DNA of 64,000 nucleotides, taken from Salinimicrobium sp963709775. GTDB lineage: Bacteria; Bacteroidota; Bacteroidia; Flavobacteriales; Flavobacteriaceae. Shown here piece after piece: positions 26,397 through 34,933 of the stretch. The stretch spans positions 62,001 to 126,000 of the forward strand of contig CAVPXS010000013.1 in the NCBI GenBank assembly GCA_963709775.1, written 5' to 3'. Both the position numbers and the translations under genes were made by a program. The notes beneath the pieces are model-generated. The model had not been told where the DNA came from and searched no databases. It worked only from the letters and a program-made list of their open reading frames with translations. Positions within the stretch are counted from its first letter, which is position 1; each line of letters begins with the position of its first letter.

Positions 26397-27344
26397 ATGA
26401 GCATAGTTTATATTATCCTTGGTTTCATCCTGTTAGTTGTTGGAGGAGAATTTCTCGTAAGATCATCTGTAGCGATTTCTTTAAAATTAAAGCTTTCCCG
26501 TATGGTAATTGGGCTTACCGTGGTCTCTTTTGCCACCTCGGCACCCGAGCTGCTGGTTAGCCTGCAGGCGGCCTTAGATGGATTTTCAGATATTTCTTTG
26601 GGTAATGTAATTGGTTCTAACATCGCCAATATTGGTCTTGTTCTGGGGATAACCGCTATGATCTCCCCATTGGCTATTGACCGCGAATTCTACAGGTTTA
26701 ACTGGCCTGTAATGATGCTTTTCTCCCTGGCACTCTTTTATTTTCTCTCAACCGAAAAAGTTCTTTCCCGTCCCGAAGGCATATTTTTATTGATAGGAAT
26801 TGTTCTGTACCTCTTTATCTTAATTCGGCGGGCACGTATTAAACCAGAATTACAACCCGATGAGGTGGATCCAGATCTACAGGTTGCATCTAATTTTAAG
26901 ACAATACTCTGGTTGATTATTGGTGGTGCGGCGCTCTACTTTGGTTCAGAATTCTTAGTGTCGGGTGCAGTTGACCTGGCTTCGGCTTTAGGAGTGAGTG
27001 AAAGAGTGATCTCGGTAACTATGATCGCAATAGGTACCAGTGTGCCCGAGCTTGCAGCATCTGTCATCGCCGCTATGAAACATGAGAAGGCAATTTCTCT
27101 TGGAAATTTAATTGGCTCCAATATTTTCAATATTGCATCGGTTTTGGGAATTACTTCGATCATTCAACCTATCGCAGTAAGTTCTGAAGCTATACTTACC
27201 AGTGACATTTTCTGGATGATTGGAATAGCCTTTATTTTGATTCCGCTCGCATTTCTTCCGAAGAGATATTCCATGAATCGTTGGAAAGGTTTCTTCCTGG
27301 TTGCGGGTTATGCCGCATTTGTAAGTCTTGCTTTCTTGAATTAA
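26397..27344 (+). CDS. Calcium/sodium antiporter (CaCA family, YrbG-like)
   Basis: A 315-residue inner-membrane protein with about ten helices in two inverted halves. Each half carries the family's alpha repeat: SFATSAPELLVSLQAAL...GNVIGSNIANIGLVLG and GTSVPELAASVIAAM...GNLIGSNIFNIASVLG. It likely exports Ca2+ (or K+) in exchange for Na+. A TATCTTCG -7-like element (26375-26382) lies 14 bp upstream of the start. Confidence 0.92.
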   Translation: MSIVYIILGFILLVVGGEFLVRSSVAISLKLKLSRMVIGLTVVSFATSAPELLVSLQAALDGFSDISLGNVIGSNIANIGLVLGITAMISPLAIDREFYRFNWPVMMLFSLALFYFLSTEKVLSRPEGIFLLIGIVLYLFILIRRARIKPELQPDEVDPDLQVASNFKTILWLIIGGAALYFGSEFLVSGAVDLASALGVSERVISVTMIAIGTSVPELAASVIAAMKHEKAISLGNLIGSNIFNIASVLGITSIIQPIAVSSEAILTSDIFWMIGIAFILIPLAFLPKRYSMNRWKGFFLVAGYAAFVSLAFLN

Positions 27345-27422
27345 GCAGGGGGTTATCATAAGAAAAACAAAAATTATTATAAACATACCCCAAAATTTTA
27401 GGGGGTGTGTCTAAAAATAAAA

Positions 27423-27430
27423 TATATTTG
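27423..27430 (+). promoter_or_regulatory. Predicted -7 element of the glutamine synthetase promoter
   Basis: TATATTTG matches the Bacteroidetes -7 consensus TAnnTTTG and lies 33 bp upstream of the start codon. The expected upstream TTG element is not clear, so this is a partial match. Confidence 0.5.
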
Positions 27431-27462
27431 TTGCCGTTAACCCATAAAAAATAAAATTACTC

Positions 27463-29649
27463 ATGGCAACATTAAGATTCCAGGCACTCAAGGAAACCCT
27501 GAACCGTAAACCTGTTGAGGTTGAAGAAAAGGAAAGGCGTTCAGAATTGTTCGGCCGTAATGTCTTTACAGAAAGTGTAATGCGACAGTTCCTTACAAAG
27601 GAAGCCTACCAGAGCGTATTGGAAGCCAATGCCACCGGAAAGAAGATCGACCGTACTATCGCCGATCATATCTCTACCGGAATGAAAGAGTGGGCGATCT
27701 CTAAAGGCGCTACTCACTACACCCACTGGTTTCAACCCTTAACCGGAACCACTGCTGAAAAGCATGATGCGTTCTTTGAAACTATTGGTGACGGACTCGC
27801 AATTGAAAAATTTGGCGGAGGTCAGCTTGTACAACAAGAACCCGATGCTTCAAGTTTTCCACACGGTGGGATAAGAAATACTTTCGAAGCACGTGGATAT
27901 ACCGCATGGGATCCTACTTCCCCCGCTTTTATATATGGAACTACATTGTGTATTCCGAGTGTTTTTGTTTCCTATACAGGAGATGCGCTGGATTATAAGA
28001 CGCCATTGTTAAGAGCACTACAGGCAGTTGACCAGGCAGCTACAGATGTGGCAAAATATTTTGATAAGAATGTAAATAAGGTGCAGGCAACACTAGGCTG
28101 GGAGCAGGAATATTTCCTCATCGACTCCGCTTTGGCTGCTTCAAGACCCGATATACAACTTGCAGGAAGAACGCTTTTAGGACATTCCCCGGCTAAAGGT
28201 CAGCAATTAGATGATCACTATTTTGGCTCTATACCTTCAAGGGTTCTCGCTTACATGAGAGACCTGGAAAAGGAGTGTATGCTACTGGGAATTCCTGTAA
28301 AAACAAGACATAACGAGGTGGCACCAAACCAGTTTGAGCTCGCCCCAATTTTTGAAGAGGCTAACCTGGCAGTAGATCACAACTCCCTGCTTATGGATAT
28401 TATGTCAAGAGTGGCCGAACGTCACAGTTTTGTAGTGTTGTTCCATGAGAAGCCTTTCGCAGGAATTAATGGAAGTGGGAAACACAACAACTGGTCTTTG
28501 AGTACAGATACCGGAGTAAACCTTCTTGGTCCTGGTTCTACGCCAATGAAGAACCTTCAGTTTTTGACATTTTTCATCAATACCATTAAGGCCGTTCATG
28601 ATAATGAAGAATTGTTGAGAGCAACTATTGCAAGTGCTTCAAATGACTTTAGGCTTGGTGCCAACGAAGCTCCGCCGGCTATTATTTCTACCTTTATAGG
28701 TTCTCAATTGACTGAAGTTCTTGATGAACTTGAAAAAGTGACTGACGGAAAACTTTCTCCGGCAGAAAAAACTGAACTTAAATTAAACGTAGTTGGAAAA
28801 ATCCCTGAAATTCTGCTGGACAATACCGACAGGAACAGGACTTCCTCTTTTGCCTTTACCGGGAATAAATTTGAATTCCGTGCAGTAGGATCCACGGCAA
28901 ACTGTGCCGAGCCTATGACTGCTTTGAACTCAATTGTTGCCAAGCAACTTAAGGATTTCAAAAAAGAAGTTGACAGTCTTATCAAAGGCAAGAAAATGAA
29001 GAAGGATGATGCCATCTTCAACGTCTTGAGAGAGTACATAAAGGATTCCAAAAACATTCGTTTTGAAGGAGATGGCTATTCCGAAGAGTGGGAAAAAGAA
29101 GCCGAAAAACGCGGACTAAGTAATAACCGTAATACCCCCGAAGCACTTAAGGCTCTTGTAAGTGAAAAGACCATTGAGATGTATAAGGAACTTGGGGTTA
29201 TGAACAAAGTAGAGGTCGAGGCGCGTCACGAGATCGAGCTGGAAGAATACATCATGAGAGTTCAAATTGAGAGCCGTATTCTTGGAGATATTGCCCGCAA
29301 CCACGTGATCCCTACAGCTATTCGTTATCAAAATATTTTGATCAAGAATGTACGCGGTCTAAAAGATATTTTTGGTGATTCTTTCCAGACCCATTCAAAG
29401 GAACAACTGGAGATCATTAAAGAAATTTCCGAGCATATTGAAAAGATCAATTCGGGAATTACAGATATGATCGAGGCACGTAAAAAGGCTAATAAGATCG
29501 AAGATGCCGAAGAAAAAGCATTTGCATATTGCAACGAGGTTAAACCATTTTTCAATACAATACGATACAACTGCGATAAGTTGGAGTTGTTGATCGATGA
29601 CGAGATATGGCCATTGACCAAGTATCGTGAATTATTATTTACAAGATAA
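27463..29649 (+). CDS. glnN: Glutamine synthetase, type III
   Basis: A 728-residue type III glutamine synthetase (GSIII), the large form common in Bacteroidetes; it forms glutamine from glutamate, ammonia and ATP. Marks include MATLRFQALKETLNRKPVEV, the GSIII region HYTHWFQPLTGTTAEKHD, LGWEQEYFLID, KTRHNEVAPNQFELAPIFEEANLAVDHN (metal/substrate residues), and FAGINGSGKHNNWS. Length is typical for the family. It is followed by a strong terminator and is monocistronic. Confidence 0.95.
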   Translation: MATLRFQALKETLNRKPVEVEEKERRSELFGRNVFTESVMRQFLTKEAYQSVLEANATGKKIDRTIADHISTGMKEWAISKGATHYTHWFQPLTGTTAEKHDAFFETIGDGLAIEKFGGGQLVQQEPDASSFPHGGIRNTFEARGYTAWDPTSPAFIYGTTLCIPSVFVSYTGDALDYKTPLLRALQAVDQAATDVAKYFDKNVNKVQATLGWEQEYFLIDSALAASRPDIQLAGRTLLGHSPAKGQQLDDHYFGSIPSRVLAYMRDLEKECMLLGIPVKTRHNEVAPNQFELAPIFEEANLAVDHNSLLMDIMSRVAERHSFVVLFHEKPFAGINGSGKHNNWSLSTDTGVNLLGPGSTPMKNLQFLTFFINTIKAVHDNEELLRATIASASNDFRLGANEAPPAIISTFIGSQLTEVLDELEKVTDGKLSPAEKTELKLNVVGKIPEILLDNTDRNRTSSFAFTGNKFEFRAVGSTANCAEPMTALNSIVAKQLKDFKKEVDSLIKGKKMKKDDAIFNVLREYIKDSKNIRFEGDGYSEEWEKEAEKRGLSNNRNTPEALKALVSEKTIEMYKELGVMNKVEVEARHEIELEEYIMRVQIESRILGDIARNHVIPTAIRYQNILIKNVRGLKDIFGDSFQTHSKEQLEIIKEISEHIEKINSGITDMIEARKKANKIEDAEEKAFAYCNEVKPFFNTIRYNCDKLELLIDDEIWPLTKYRELLFTR

Positions 29650-29671
29650 TTCCTTTTAAAAATGTCATTTT

Positions 29672-29704
29672 AAAGCCACTTCTTTTTTGGAGTGGCTTTT
29701 ATAT
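29672..29704 (+). terminator. Terminator of the glutamine synthetase gene
   Basis: A stem AAAGCCACT/AGTGGCTTT around an 10-base loop, ending in TTTTATATTT, 22 bp after the stop. An imperfect copy of the AAAAATGTCATTTT palindrome directly precedes it (29658-29671). Confidence 0.8.
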
Positions 29705-29739
29705 TTAAAGAAACTGAAGGTCAAAAATCTTAAACTAAT

Positions 29740-29747
29740 TATCTTTG
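29740..29747 (+). promoter_or_regulatory. Predicted -7 element for purM
   Basis: TATCTTTG fits the Bacteroidetes TAnnTTTG box and is 19 bp before the purM start codon. No strong -33 element was identified. Confidence 0.45.
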
Positions 29748-29766
29748 ACCCGCAAAATGGATCTAC

Positions 29767-30947
29767 ATGAGTCAGGAAATAAGTAAAAGATATGCAGGCC
29801 GCGGAGTTTCTGCCGGGAAGGAAGATGTTCACAACGCAATTAAAGAATGTCGACAAAGGCTTATTCCCACAGGCCTTCTGCAAAATTGTGCCCGATCATC
29901 TTACCGGGGACGAGGACTATTGTCTCATTATGCATGCCGATGGTGCCGGTACAAAATCTTCCCTGGCTTACATGTACTGGAAAGAGACCGGTGACCTCAG
30001 CGTTTGGAAAGGCATCGCGCAGGATGCTCTAATTATGAATATCGATGACCTTCTTTGCGTGGGTGCGGTAGATAACATCATGCTTTCTTCTACAATTGGC
30101 CGAAACAAAAACCTGGTGCCGGGAGAAGTAATTTCCGCTATCATCAACGGTACCGAAGAACTGCTGGAAGATCTTAAAGGCTTCGGAATAAATATCCATT
30201 CTACCGGCGGTGAAACAGCCGATGTCGGGGACCTCGTCCGGACAATTATCGTCGATTCCACAGTAACTGCGAGAATGAAGCGCAGCGAAGTGATCGATAA
30301 CGCGAACATCAAACCCGGAAATGTCATTGTTGGACTTGCCTCTTTTGGTCAGGCGAGCTATGAAAAAGAGTACAACGGCGGCATGGGTAGCAATGGTTTG
30401 ACCTCTGCGCGTCATGATGTCTTCGGAAAAAGTCTCGCTAAAAAATACCCTGAAAGTTTTGATCCTGCAGTACCTGAAGATTTAGTGTACAGCGGCTCCA
30501 AAAATCTTACCGATGCTATAGAGGAAAGTCCGCTGGATGCCGGGAAGCTTGTGCTTTCACCAACCCGCACTTACGCTCCCGTCATCAAGAAGATCCTGGA
30601 AAAGTATTCTAAAAATGACATTTCTGGAATGGTTCATTGCAGCGGCGGTGCACAAACCAAGGTGCTTCATTTTGTGGACGGGGTGCACGTGATCAAAGAC
30701 AATCTTTTTGACGGTTCCGCCTTTGTTCAAATTGATTCAGCAGGAAAGCAAAACCGACTGGAAGGAAATGTACCAGGTGTTCAACATGGGGCATAGAATG
30801 GAATTGTATGTTGATGAAAAAATTGCAGAAGATATCATCTCCATTTCAAAATCCTTTAATGTGGATGCGAAAATCGTTGGTAGAGTAGAGGCTTCAGAAG
30901 AAAAAAAGCTGACCATTAAATCTGAATATGGATCTTTTGAGTATTAA
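29767..30947 (+). pseudogene. purM: Phosphoribosylformylglycinamidine cyclo-ligase, with two +1 frameshifts
   Basis: Joined across three frames, the sequence gives one 392-residue AIR-synthase/PurM protein: MSQEISKRYAGRGVSAGKED..., HADGAGTKSSLAYMYW, DDLLCVGAVDNIML, GGETADVGDL, then VPPLFKLIQQESKTDWKEMYQVFNMGHRME near the end. PurM closes FGAM to AIR in purine synthesis. The frame changes by +1 near 29842-29845 (AAAG) and again between 30704 and 30714. Removing one base at each site restores a full-length protein. The coding quality is otherwise intact, so sequencing error or very recent mutation is more likely than an old pseudogene. Confidence 0.82.
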
Positions 30948-31029
30948 GTAATTTTTTTCCCCATTTTTAAGTTTCCGGTAATTTTACCAAAAGAGTTTTA
31001 GGCTCAAATTCATTCATCAGGTACTCATA

Positions 31030-31746
31030 GTGCAGCGTTATAAAATATTCTTGCCATTAATAACTGTAGCTTTACTGGTTGCCAATTTACTGGTGTACGG
31101 TATTTTTGGGGATGATGTAAGCAGGACGATGCGGTTTATAAGTATGGTCATATTTTTTATAATATTTCTAAATCCTGCTTATTATAAAAAGAGTGCCTTA
31201 CTCATATTCGTTGCCTTTGTACTGAATGACTTCCTGCTTATTTTTTACGAAACCTTATTCAATCAAAACCTGGTGCTTTTTATAAGGTTATGTGCTTATT
31301 TATTATTGGCCAGATTGATATTTCCTTATCTCCGGAAAATCAAAATTCACATCTTTGATAAGATCCTGTTCACAGGAATTTTAATCATAAACTGGTTTTT
31401 ACTGTATAATATAAAAGATACTATTGGGTCCGGGCAAAATGCCTCATGGCTGGAAGATGTTTTGATCTATGCCTATGGAACATCATTAATTATTGCCGTA
31501 GCTACAGCATTTTCTTTTTATAGCAGGTATATTGATAAAGCCTCCATATTTTTTCTGCTGTCAGTAATTGGTCTTCTAATGTCCGATTTGACATTTTTCG
31601 TCGGATTTTATTTAGATTTTCCCGAATTCTATTATCTGGACAGGGGCTTTAATATCCTCGCCTTAGGTTTTTTACTTCATTTCTTATTTCTTTTTAAAAA
31701 TAAGATTGCAAGGGGATTTTATAACGGGGAAAGTGATGTTATTTAA
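31030..31746 (+). CDS. Multi-pass membrane protein, possibly YhhN-like
   Basis: A 238-residue hydrophobic protein with about seven or eight predicted helices (LPLITVALLVANLLVYGIF, RFISMVIFFIIFLNP, LIFVAFVLNDFLLIFYE, and others). The segment FFLLSVIGLLMSDLTFFVGFYL with later YLDRGFNILALGFLLHFL recalls the YhhN/TMEM86 family, but the match is weak and unsearched. The start is a GTG; the frame is open further upstream without an ATG. No partner gene is evident. Confidence 0.6.
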   Translation: MQRYKIFLPLITVALLVANLLVYGIFGDDVSRTMRFISMVIFFIIFLNPAYYKKSALLIFVAFVLNDFLLIFYETLFNQNLVLFIRLCAYLLLARLIFPYLRKIKIHIFDKILFTGILIINWFLLYNIKDTIGSGQNASWLEDVLIYAYGTSLIIAVATAFSFYSRYIDKASIFFLLSVIGLLMSDLTFFVGFYLDFPEFYYLDRGFNILALGFLLHFLFLFKNKIARGFYNGESDVI

Positions 31747-31757
31747 AGAAGAGCAGG

Positions 31758-32262
31758 TTACTTTCTCTCCGAAGTAGCGATTTTCACCAGTTTTTTCTCC
31801 ATTAGCATTTCCAGTTTTGGCTCAATATATCTCTTGCAAAAAGGAGCATCGGGATTTTTTCTGTAATAATCCTGTATCTGTTCCCTTGAAGGTTTGAACT
31901 TCCGGAAGGGTAGAATTTCTGTCACAAGTTTCTTTTCAAACTCCTTCTGCAACCTTTCGAGTATTGCTTTCGCTGAAAATTTCATCTTCCGTAGAGAAAT
32001 AATAGATCGCACTTCGGTATTTTTTCCTGAAGGAATGGTTAGAAGTGGAATTATGCGTGTGCAGGTGAATCTCCAGAAGCCTCTCCATTTTTACCCTTTT
32101 TGGAAGGTAATGAACAATGACTGCTTCAGAGAATTCTTCTGCAGGAGCTTCAGAAGCAATATAACCCTGCTCGACCTTCACAACTCCCTCTATTGATTGA
32201 AAAACCGCTTCGGTACACCAGTGACAGCCTCCGCCCAGGCCAATTTTTAAAAAATCTTCCAC
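31758..32262 (-). pseudogene. MsrA-like methionine sulfoxide reductase, one +1 frameshift
   Basis: Two overlapping frames join into a 167-residue MsrA-family protein. The first part has the nucleophile motif GLGGGCHWCTEAVFQ (Cys in GCHWC, where most MsrA have GCFW) and KKYRSAIYYFSTEDE; the second part has AKAILERLQKEFEKKLVTEI and EQIQDYYRKNPDAPFCKRYI. The break is at an A-run (31976-31979 on the plus strand); one base less restores a single frame. MsrA reduces methionine-S-sulfoxide. The central Y-GG-VC-G-TGH block of canonical MsrA is absent, so this is a divergent subfamily. Confidence 0.75.
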
Positions 32263-32358
32263 TTCAATAAAATTTAAACTTCAATAAAATAGCAACAGCT
32301 TCAAATGTTGGTAAGGAGTAAAAAAAGAATTTTTATGTGAATATTAAGATAATCATTT

Positions 32359-32391
32359 ATTTTCCCGCAGATCACACTGATTATCGCAGAT
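32359..32391. repeat. Left inverted repeat bordering the GxxExxY gene
   Basis: TTTTCCCGCAGAT-N12-CGCAGAT. It is the imperfect inverted counterpart of the sequence at 32790-32822 and ends exactly where the stop codon of the GxxExxY gene begins. An 11-bp ATTAAGATAAT (32343-32353) lies just outside it and recurs at 32775-32785. Confidence 0.65.
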
Positions 32392-32769
32392 CTAAAGTTT
32401 GTTGATTTTTCTATGAATTCCTTCAATAATGTTGTCTACATTGAAATTCACGAGAATTCCCAATTTTAATCCGGTTAGTTTTAAATAAGTAAGAGTCTGT
32501 TTATGATGAACGGGAGCAATTGCCTCTATAGATTTCACTTCAATTAAGACCTTCTCTTGGATCAGAAGGTCAATGCGAAAACCCACCTCCAGTTTTTCAT
32601 CATTAAAAATTACAGGTACGGCCACTTCTTTTCTTACACTGAGCCCTTCTTTTCTCAATTCTGACGCGAGAGCTGCGACATAAACAGATTCTAATAAACC
32701 TGGCCCAAAGGAATTAAATACCTTGAAAATAGCCCCTCGAATCTTATATGAAATTTCATTTTCGTCCAT
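32392..32769 (-). CDS. GxxExxY protein (PD-(D/E)XK-like)
   Basis: A 125-residue protein with the eponymous motif GPGLLESVY (residues 22-30) and a restriction-endonuclease-like core GFRIDLLIQEKVLIEVKS, where Asp and the E-x-K triad fit PD-(D/E)XK. The family is common in Bacteroidetes and has no settled function. The gene is bracketed by imperfect inverted repeats of about 32 bp that touch its stop codon and lie 21 bp from its start. No methylase or transposase is adjacent. Confidence 0.85.
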   Translation of the reverse strand: MDENEISYKIRGAIFKVFNSFGPGLLESVYVAALASELRKEGLSVRKEVAVPVIFNDEKLEVGFRIDLLIQEKVLIEVKSIEAIAPVHHKQTLTYLKLTGLKLGILVNFNVDNIIEGIHRKINKL

Positions 32770-32789
32770 GAAGAATTAAGATAATAAAT

Positions 32790-32822
32790 TATCTGCGGTG
32801 ATTTGCGAAATCTGCGGGAAAC
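32790..32822. repeat. Right inverted repeat bordering the GxxExxY gene
   Basis: ATCTGCG-N12-ATCTGCGGGAAA, the inverted counterpart of 32359-32391: 12 of 13 outer bases and 7 of 7 inner bases match, with the same 12-base spacing and partial similarity in between. Confidence 0.65.
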
Positions 32823-32903
32823 AATTTGGGAAACCAATCTTATTCCTGCAGAAGATTTTTTATGGCTTCAGAAATCCTTTTAAGAAATCCGACGGATTTA
32901 TTG

Positions 32904-32911
32904 TAAATTTG
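32904..32911 (+). promoter_or_regulatory. Predicted -7 element of the prfA promoter
   Basis: TAAATTTG matches TAnnTTTG and lies 18 bp upstream of the prfA start codon. A Shine-Dalgarno-like AAGGAG (32919-32924) sits 5 bases before the ATG; such a sequence is uncommon in this phylum and supports the chosen start. Confidence 0.5.
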
Positions 32912-32929
32912 GCCTTTTAAGGAGATGTT

Positions 32930-34006
32930 ATGATCGAGAAATTAAATATTGTGAAGCAGCGTTTTGACGAGGTGAATGACCTGATCATTCAACCCGATGT
33001 GATCGCCGATCAAAAGCGCTATATAGAGCTGAACAAGGAGTACAAGGATTTGAAAAAACTGATGGAGGTTCGTGAAGAATACATGAGCCTAATCAACAAT
33101 AGAAAGGAAGCTGAAGAGATCATTGCCGATGGCAGCGATCCCGAAATGACCGATATGGCCAAGATGCAACTGGAAGAGGCCAAAGAGCAGATTCCGGGGA
33201 TGGAGGAGAAGATAAGAATGATGCTGGTGCCAAAGGATCCTGAAGATGCTAAAAATGTCGTGATGGAGATTCGCGCAGGTACCGGTGGAGATGAAGCCAG
33301 TATTTTTGCCGGAGACCTTTACCGCATGTACACCAAATATATTGAGAGTAGAGGCTGGAAACATAATATTGTTGATTTTAGTGAAGGAACCAGCGGCGGA
33401 TTCAAAGAAATAATTTTTGACGTCACCGGGGAAGATGTCTACGGAACCTTAAAGTTTGAAGCGGGAGTGCATCGTGTTCAAAGGGTGCCACAAACTGAAA
33501 CTCAGGGGCGCGTACACACTTCGGCGGCTACAGTGATGGTATTGCCCGAAGCTGAAGAATTTGACGTGGAGATCGATCCCAAGGATGTGCGTATTGATTA
33601 CTTCTGTTCTTCGGGACCGGGAGGACAATCGGTAAACACAACTTACTCGGCGGTGCGATTGACGCATACACCTACAGGATTGGTGGCGCAGTGCCAGGAT
33701 CAAAAATCCCAGCACAAGAACAAGGAAAAGGCTTTCCGCGTATTGAGGTCCAGGCTTTATGAGCAGGAACTTGCAAAAAAGATGGAAGCAGATGCCGCCA
33801 AAAGAAACTCTATGGTTTCCAGTGGTGACAGGAGTGCAAAGATCCGAACTTACAACTACGCGCAGGGCAGGGTGACAGATCACCGTATTGGCCTTACGCT
33901 TTATGACCTTGGAAACATCATTAATGGGGATATCCAGAAGATCCTTGATGAGTTACAACTTGTAGAAAACACAGAAAAACTGAAAGAGAATTCAGACGTT
34001 TTTTAA
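32930..34006 (+). CDS. prfA: Peptide chain release factor 1
   Basis: RF1 releases the finished peptide at UAA and UAG codons. The 358-residue protein has MIEKLNIVKQRFDEVNDLI at the start, the PCRF domain with EIRAGTGGDEASIFAGDLYRMY, and the catalytic loop SSGPGGQSVNTTYSAVR (GGQ). The tripeptide that reads the stop codon lies in the HRVQRVPQTETQGRVHTS stretch, which reads PxT-like as expected for RF1. An intrinsic terminator follows. Confidence 0.96.
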   Translation: MIEKLNIVKQRFDEVNDLIIQPDVIADQKRYIELNKEYKDLKKLMEVREEYMSLINNRKEAEEIIADGSDPEMTDMAKMQLEEAKEQIPGMEEKIRMMLVPKDPEDAKNVVMEIRAGTGGDEASIFAGDLYRMYTKYIESRGWKHNIVDFSEGTSGGFKEIIFDVTGEDVYGTLKFEAGVHRVQRVPQTETQGRVHTSAATVMVLPEAEEFDVEIDPKDVRIDYFCSSGPGGQSVNTTYSAVRLTHTPTGLVAQCQDQKSQHKNKEKAFRVLRSRLYEQELAKKMEADAAKRNSMVSSGDRSAKIRTYNYAQGRVTDHRIGLTLYDLGNIINGDIQKILDELQLVENTEKLKENSDVF

Positions 34007-34020
34007 ATAATAAAACCACT

Positions 34021-34048
34021 AAAGCTGCCGCACTCCGGCAGCTTTTTT
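34021..34048 (+). terminator. Terminator of prfA
   Basis: A perfect 10-bp stem (AAAGCTGCCG with CGGCAGCTTT), 5-base loop, then a T-run, 14 bp after the prfA stop. Confidence 0.9.
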
Positions 34049-34059
34049 ATTTTTAGCCA

Positions 34060-34869
34060 ATGACCACTTCCCAGCTCTCAGAACAAATACGTTTAAAAAA
34101 GTCATTTTTGTGCATCGGTCTTGATGTTGATCTTCAAAAGATCCCGGAATTTTTGCTGAGAGAAGAAGATCCGATTTTTGCCTTTAATAAAGCAATAATT
34201 GACGCGACCCATCACCTGGCTGTTGCTTATAAACCTAATCTTGCATTTTACGAGGCGCACGGGCTTAAGGGCTGGAAAGCTCTTGAAAAAACGATCACTT
34301 ACCTGAATGAAAATTTCCCCGAACTTTTCACCATTGCCGATGCAAAAAGGGGAGATATAGGCAACACCTCGGGCATGTATGCAAAAGCCTTTTTTGAGGA
34401 TCTAAATTTTGATTCGGTTACTGTAGCTCCATATATGGGAAAAGATTCAATAGAACCCTTTCTGGCTTACCAGAACAAACATACCATTCTCCTGGCTTTA
34501 ACTTCTAACGCGGGTGCCTATGATTTTCAGACGCAAACTGTGGAAGGAGAGGAGCTTTATAAAAAGGTGATCAAAACTTCCAGGAACTGGACCAACGGTC
34601 AAAATTTAATGTATGTTGTAGGTGCGACCAAGGCAGAATATCTGCGTGAAATTAGAAAAATCATTCCCGAAAATTTCCTTTTAGTACCGGGAGTGGGAGC
34701 ACAGGGTGGAAGTTTAAAAGAGGTTTGTGAATTTGGAATGAGCCGCAATGTGGGCTTGCTTATTAATGCTTCCCGGGCCGTAATTTATGCCTCCAATGCT
34801 GAAGATTTTGCTGAAGCCGCTGCTGCCGAAGCCGGTAAATTACAGCAGGAAATGGCCGGTTACCTGTAA
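34060..34869 (+). CDS. pyrF: Orotidine 5'-phosphate decarboxylase
   Basis: PyrF converts OMP to UMP in pyrimidine synthesis. The 269-residue protein belongs to the longer type 2 form: FLCIGLDVDLQKIPEFLL, FNKAIIDATHHLAVAYKPNLAFYEAHG, and the catalytic IADAKRGDIGNTSGMYAKAFF (Asp/Lys/Asp), plus LVPGVGAQGG near the phosphate site. The ATG follows the prfA terminator by 11 bp. Confidence 0.94.
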   Translation: MTTSQLSEQIRLKKSFLCIGLDVDLQKIPEFLLREEDPIFAFNKAIIDATHHLAVAYKPNLAFYEAHGLKGWKALEKTITYLNENFPELFTIADAKRGDIGNTSGMYAKAFFEDLNFDSVTVAPYMGKDSIEPFLAYQNKHTILLALTSNAGAYDFQTQTVEGEELYKKVIKTSRNWTNGQNLMYVVGATKAEYLREIRKIIPENFLLVPGVGAQGGSLKEVCEFGMSRNVGLLINASRAVIYASNAEDFAEAAAAEAGKLQQEMAGYL

Positions 34870-34889
34870 CAGAAATCGTTTCTGAAAAT

Positions 34890-34916
34890 GGTGTCAAAAA
34901 TGTCATTTTTAGCACC
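34890..34916. terminator. Hairpin containing AAAAATGTCATTTTT
   Basis: GGTG and CACC flank the palindrome AAAAATG-T-CATTTTT (34896-34910) with a small bulge. It lies 20 bp after the pyrF stop and 18 bp before the next gene. It may end pyrF transcription, but it lacks a clean T-run. Confidence 0.5.
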
Positions 34917-34933
34917 TCATAAATTCCCGATCT

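Noticed and set aside
26087..26560. A 157-residue plus-strand ORF upstream of the antiporter gene
   Set aside because: It overlaps the true antiporter start by 160 bp in another frame, has no recognisable motif and an atypical residue composition, and runs antisense over the 49-residue ORF.
29767..30947. Programmed +1 frameshifting in purM
   Set aside because: No slippery stop-codon context of the prfB type is present, two shifts in one gene are needed, and two other genes in the window show the same kind of single-base gain.
32359..32822. A complete insertion sequence around the GxxExxY gene
   Set aside because: There is no transposase motif, and the repeats are imperfect without clear target-site duplication; a small cassette is the most that can be said.
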